33,436 nt of DNA from an uncultured Bacteroidaceae bacterium (GTDB lineage Bacteria > Bacteroidota > Bacteroidia > Bacteroidales > Bacteroidaceae). The position numbers were made by a program, and so were the translations under genes. The stretch covers positions 1 through 33,436 of the forward strand of contig CAJOLI010000014.1 in NCBI GenBank assembly GCA_905235285.1, given 5' to 3'. The notes under the pieces are model-generated. The model was not told where the DNA came from and did no database searches. It worked only from the letters and a program-made list of their open reading frames with translations. Positions 31,090 through 33,436 of the stretch are shown one piece after another. Numbering within the stretch: position 1 is the stretch's first letter; each line of letters opens with the position of its first letter.

Positions 31090-33090
31090 CTATAAATTGT
31101 CTTCACCGTCATCATTGGCCGGCTGGCTTGTAAGCAATTCCTCCGTACGGCTCACCCACGGGCGCTTGCCGAAAATATTCTCTACGTCCTCAGCATAGAT
31201 GACTTCGCGCTCCACAAGCAGGTCGGCAAGAGCCTTGTGGCCCTCACGCTTCTCAAGCAGCAACCGCTTCGCACGGTCATACTGTTCGGCTATCATGCGC
31301 TTCACCTCCTTGTCGATGAGCTCCGCCGTGGCCTCGCTGTAGGGGCGCTGCCACGAATACTCCTCATTGCTGTAGTAGCAGAGGTTAGGCAGTGCATCGC
31401 TCATGCCCATGTAGGCTATCATGCCGTAGGCCTGCTTCGTCACTCGCTCCAGGTCGTTCATCGCTCCGCTTGAGATATGCCCTGTGAACAATTCCTCTGC
31501 CGCACGACCACCAAGGGTGGCGCACATCTCGTCAAGCATCTGCTCACGAGTGGTTATCTGACGCTCCTCGGGCAGATACCACGCGGCTCCTAAAGCACGT
31601 CCGCGCGGTACTATGGTAACTTTAATAAGCGGATTGGCATACTGCAGGTTCCACGAGATGGTGGCGTGGCCAGCCTCGTGAAGGGCTATAGTGCGCTTCT
31701 CATCCTCTGTCATCACCTTCGTTTTCTTCTCCAGACCACCTACGATGCGGTCTACGGCAGCCAGGAAGTCCTCCTTCGTCACGGCCTGCTTACCATGGCG
31801 AGCAGCTATGAGCGCGGCCTCGTTGCATACATTAGCGATGTCAGCGCCGCTGAAACCGGGGGTCTGACGTGCCAGGAGGTCTATGTCAAGCGAGGCATCT
31901 ACCTTAATGGGGCGCAGGTGCACTTTGAACACGGCCTTGCGCTCGTTAAGGTCGGGAAGGTCTACATGTATCTGGCGGTCGAAGCGCCCGGCACGCAGCA
32001 AGGCCTTGTCGAGGATATCCGCACGGTTCGTGGCAGCCATGATGATGACGCCGGAGTTGGTGCCGAAGCCGTCCATCTCTGTCAGCAGTTGGTTGAGGGT
32101 CGACTCGCGCTCGTCGTTGCCCCCCATCATGGCATTACGCGAACGGGCACGCCCTACGGCATCGATCTCGTCGATGAAGATGATGCAAGGCGCTTTCTCC
32201 TTTGCCTGACGGAACAGGTCGCGCACGCGGCTGGCACCGACGCCGACGAACATCTCTACGAAGTCAGAACCGCTCATCGAGAAGAAAGGCACATCAGCCT
32301 CGCCGGCAACGGCCTTGGCCAGCAACGTCTTACCCGTCCCTGGAGGGCCTACGAGCAGGGCGCCCTTAGGTATCTTGCCACCAAGGTCTGTAAACTTATT
32401 CGGATTCTTAAGGAACTCCACGATTTCCTGAACCTCCTGCTTGGCTGAAGCCTGACCGGCAACATCCTTAAAGGTAACCTTCGACTCGTTTTCCGTACCT
32501 TTTTCTACTAATTGCGCACGCGAACGGCCTACGTTGAAGATACCGCCCATTCCGCCGACGCCACCGCCGCTGCCCATCCGCCGCATAATGAAAATCCATA
32601 CAGCGATGATAAACAAGAGGGGAAACAAGTTCCAAAACACCTGCATGAAAGTGTCATCAGAGCGCTTGTAGCTTAGCTCGCCCTTGAAATTGCCCAGCTC
32701 CTGCTGAGCCTCAACAAACTCGTCCAGTTTGTCGGCGGAAGGGAACTCGGCCTGCACAAAGGGCTGTTTGCCCGTCTGTTCCACGCCCTGCTGAAAGACG
32801 TCGCGGATGTGTTCAGGCTTGACGTACATGCGCACTGAACCTTCATCCTTGTTGGCAATAATCTTGTTGGCATAGCCCTGCTCAACGTACTGCTTAAACA
32901 CCGTGTACGTCACTTTCTTCGAGGCTGTGCCGCTCTGCTGCATGTCGCCACCGGCAAAGAAGAGATACCCCAATGCCAAGGCAATCAACACATAGACCCA
33001 TGTGAAATTGAAACGCGGCATCTTATTCTTATTGCCCCTATTCGTGCTGTTCGCGTTGCCGTTAATGTTCGGCTGGTTCTGGTCTGCCAT
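31090..33090 (-). CDS. ftsH: ATP-dependent zinc metalloprotease FtsH
   Basis: The 666-residue protein has two membrane segments (about 31-46 and 152-169) flanking a periplasmic domain, then the AAA+ module with Walker A GPPGTGKT (248-255), Walker B FIDEID (305-310) and an SRH region around [19 protein letters not shown]. The zinc protease site HEAGH is at 471-475. FtsH degrades misassembled membrane proteins and short-lived regulators, and in many bacteria balances lipid synthesis. The N-terminal 27 residues are Asn-rich and hydrophilic. Its upstream region is a dense repeat zone in which no promoter consensus was found. Confidence 0.98.
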   Translation of the reverse strand: MADQNQPNINGNANSTNRGNKNKMPRFNFTWVYVLIALALGYLFFAGGDMQQSGTASKKVTYTVFKQYVEQGYANKIIANKDEGSVRMYVKPEHIRDVFQQGVEQTGKQPFVQAEFPSADKLDEFVEAQQELGNFKGELSYKRSDDTFMQVFWNLFPLLFIIAVWIFIMRRMGSGGGVGGMGGIFNVGRSRAQLVEKGTENESKVTFKDVAGQASAKQEVQEIVEFLKNPNKFTDLGGKIPKGALLVGPPGTGKTLLAKAVAGEADVPFFSMSGSDFVEMFVGVGASRVRDLFRQAKEKAPCIIFIDEIDAVGRARSRNAMMGGNDERESTLNQLLTEMDGFGTNSGVIIMAATNRADILDKALLRAGRFDRQIHVDLPDLNERKAVFKVHLRPIKVDASLDIDLLARQTPGFSGADIANVCNEAALIAARHGKQAVTKEDFLAAVDRIVGGLEKKTKVMTEDEKRTIALHEAGHATISWNLQYANPLIKVTIVPRGRALGAAWYLPEERQITTREQMLDEMCATLGGRAAEELFTGHISSGAMNDLERVTKQAYGMIAYMGMSDALPNLCYYSNEEYSWQRPYSEATAELIDKEVKRMIAEQYDRAKRLLLEKREGHKALADLLVEREVIYAEDVENIFGKRPWVSRTEELLTSQPANDDGEDNL

Positions 33091-33306
33091 ATATTCTTTT
33101 TACTCGTTTCTATAATGACTAAATCAAGTTTCGCTTGTTATAGTTATATTTTTTTAATCAAGAATTAATAACTACTCATTCTTGAATTGTCTCTTTTTTA
33201 TTTTTTTATCAAGAATTAGAGCGCTCGAGCTTGCTCGCTTGACACTTCAAGAATTAGAGAATTATTCACATACTCTGGAACTCGAATGTATCGGAATTAT
33301 AGAAAC

Positions 33307-33325
33307 GTTTTTGCGATGCAAAAAC
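33307..33325. other. Perfect 8-bp hairpin in the ftsH upstream zone
   Basis: GTTTTTGC and GCAAAAAC flank a 3-nt loop GAT. It has no T tract long enough for a terminator on the minus strand. It could be part of a leader if ftsH transcription begins further upstream. Confidence 0.5.
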
Positions 33326-33363
33326 CTTCTCAAATCCTCATCAATTCAAAAACGAATAGGAGA

Positions 33364-33387
33364 AATTCTCTAATTCTCTAATTCTTG
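33364..33387. repeat. Octad tandem array (AATTCTCT), three units
   Basis: AATTCTCT, AATTCTCT, AATTCTTG follow each other. The period here is 8, unlike the 7 seen elsewhere. Positions 33372-33387 are the exact reverse complement of 33248-33263 (16 bp). Confidence 0.75.
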
Positions 33388-33436
33388 ATAAAATAAACAT
33401 AGGCAATTATTATTGTTTAATTCTTGATAAAATAAA
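33379..33436. repeat. 19-bp direct repeat upstream of ftsH
   Basis: TAATTCTTGATAAAATAAA occurs at 33379-33397 and again at 33418-33436, identical over all 19 bases and 39 bp apart start to start. The second copy runs up to the window edge and may continue in further copies. Confidence 0.85.

Larger units (their letters stand above)
33091..33436. other. AT-rich repeat zone upstream of ftsH
   Basis: About 345 nt to the window edge without a believable gene. It contains several copies, in both orientations, of a TTTTATCAAGAATTAGAG-like unit: 33204-33221 (plus), 33247-33263 (plus, partial), 33376-33393 (minus), 33418-33436 (minus), and weaker ones near 33158-33170. It also holds a short GC-rich island (33221-33238) and a small hairpin (33307-33325). 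A plus-strand frame of 63 codons here looks non-coding. Confidence 0.65.

Noticed and set aside
31666-32448. Plus-strand frame (260 codons) opposite ftsH
   Set aside because: It is antisense to the AAA and protease motifs of FtsH and has no features of its own.
33182-33373. Plus-strand 63-codon frame upstream of ftsH
   Set aside because: It is made mostly of repeat DNA, with no start context or conserved pattern.

Overview
ORGANISM. The window looks like chromosomal DNA from a member of Bacteroidales, probably Prevotellaceae or a close relative (uncultured gut or rumen type). The reasons are the promoter style (TAnnTTTG -7 boxes, twice with a TTTG -33 box 19-21 nt upstream), Bacteroidetes-type genes (DUF4369/TlpA lipoprotein, THUMP-like methyltransferase of the PG_1098 type, CarboxypepD-reg outer-membrane barrel, SufC/SufD, ATP-type PEPCK) and gene order (yceD-rpmF-fabH-era-der, ftsH-cdsA, greA-HIT). 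Coding DNA is GC-rich and spacers are AT-rich, which produces many long antisense shadow ORFs. No phage, integrase, transposase, CRISPR array or rRNA was seen. LAYOUT. (1) 98-4122, minus strand: HIT protein, greA, a small secreted barrel-like protein, a large inverted repeat, and pckA with promoter and terminator. (2) 4214-9808, plus strand: a probable operon sufC-sufD-ybeY-tlpA-like-vanX-like-methyltransferase behind a near-consensus promoter. sufB and sufS are absent. (3) 9860-10079: tRNA-His (GUG) on the minus strand with downstream hairpins. (4) 10285-12240: topB, plus strand. (5) 17829-12355, minus strand: yceD-rpmF-fabH-era-[GH43-like]-der, one run from a consensus promoter to a strong terminator, combining ribosome maturation and fatty-acid initiation with a foreign-looking secreted glycosidase between era and der. 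(6) 19059-17902, minus strand: orphan membrane histidine kinase. (7) 19129-23371, plus strand: a peptidase cluster (clostripain-like lipoprotein, small DUF protein, M24 aminopeptidase P, C1 bleomycin-hydrolase-like protein) ended by two tandem look-alike hairpins. (8) 23536-26003, plus strand: GH20 hexosaminidase plus an orphan ABC ATPase. (9) 26014-27007: rhaM (minus), then a minimal AraC-type regulator (plus). (10) 30090-27106, minus strand: large outer-membrane barrel protein with a Gly/Arg tail. (11) 33090-30175, minus strand: ftsH-cdsA. MAIN UNUSUAL SIGNAL. At least ten places carry degenerate tandem repeats with a strict 7-nt period. The unit differs from place to place (for example AAGAGTT, AATTCAC, CATTCGT, TCTTCAT, TAGAGAT, GTTCAAT, ACAGTTT). 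They lie mostly in spacers, but they also run into gene ends: they supply the stop codon of the TlpA-like gene, the start region and signal peptide of the VanX-like gene, and the stop codon of the GH43-like gene. Between rpmF and fabH two arrays face each other and form a perfect 20-bp inverted repeat. Upstream of ftsH a related 8-nt/19-nt repeat system appears. I know of no published description of such heptad arrays in Bacteroidetes; heptameric STRR repeats of cyanobacteria are the nearest parallel I can name.
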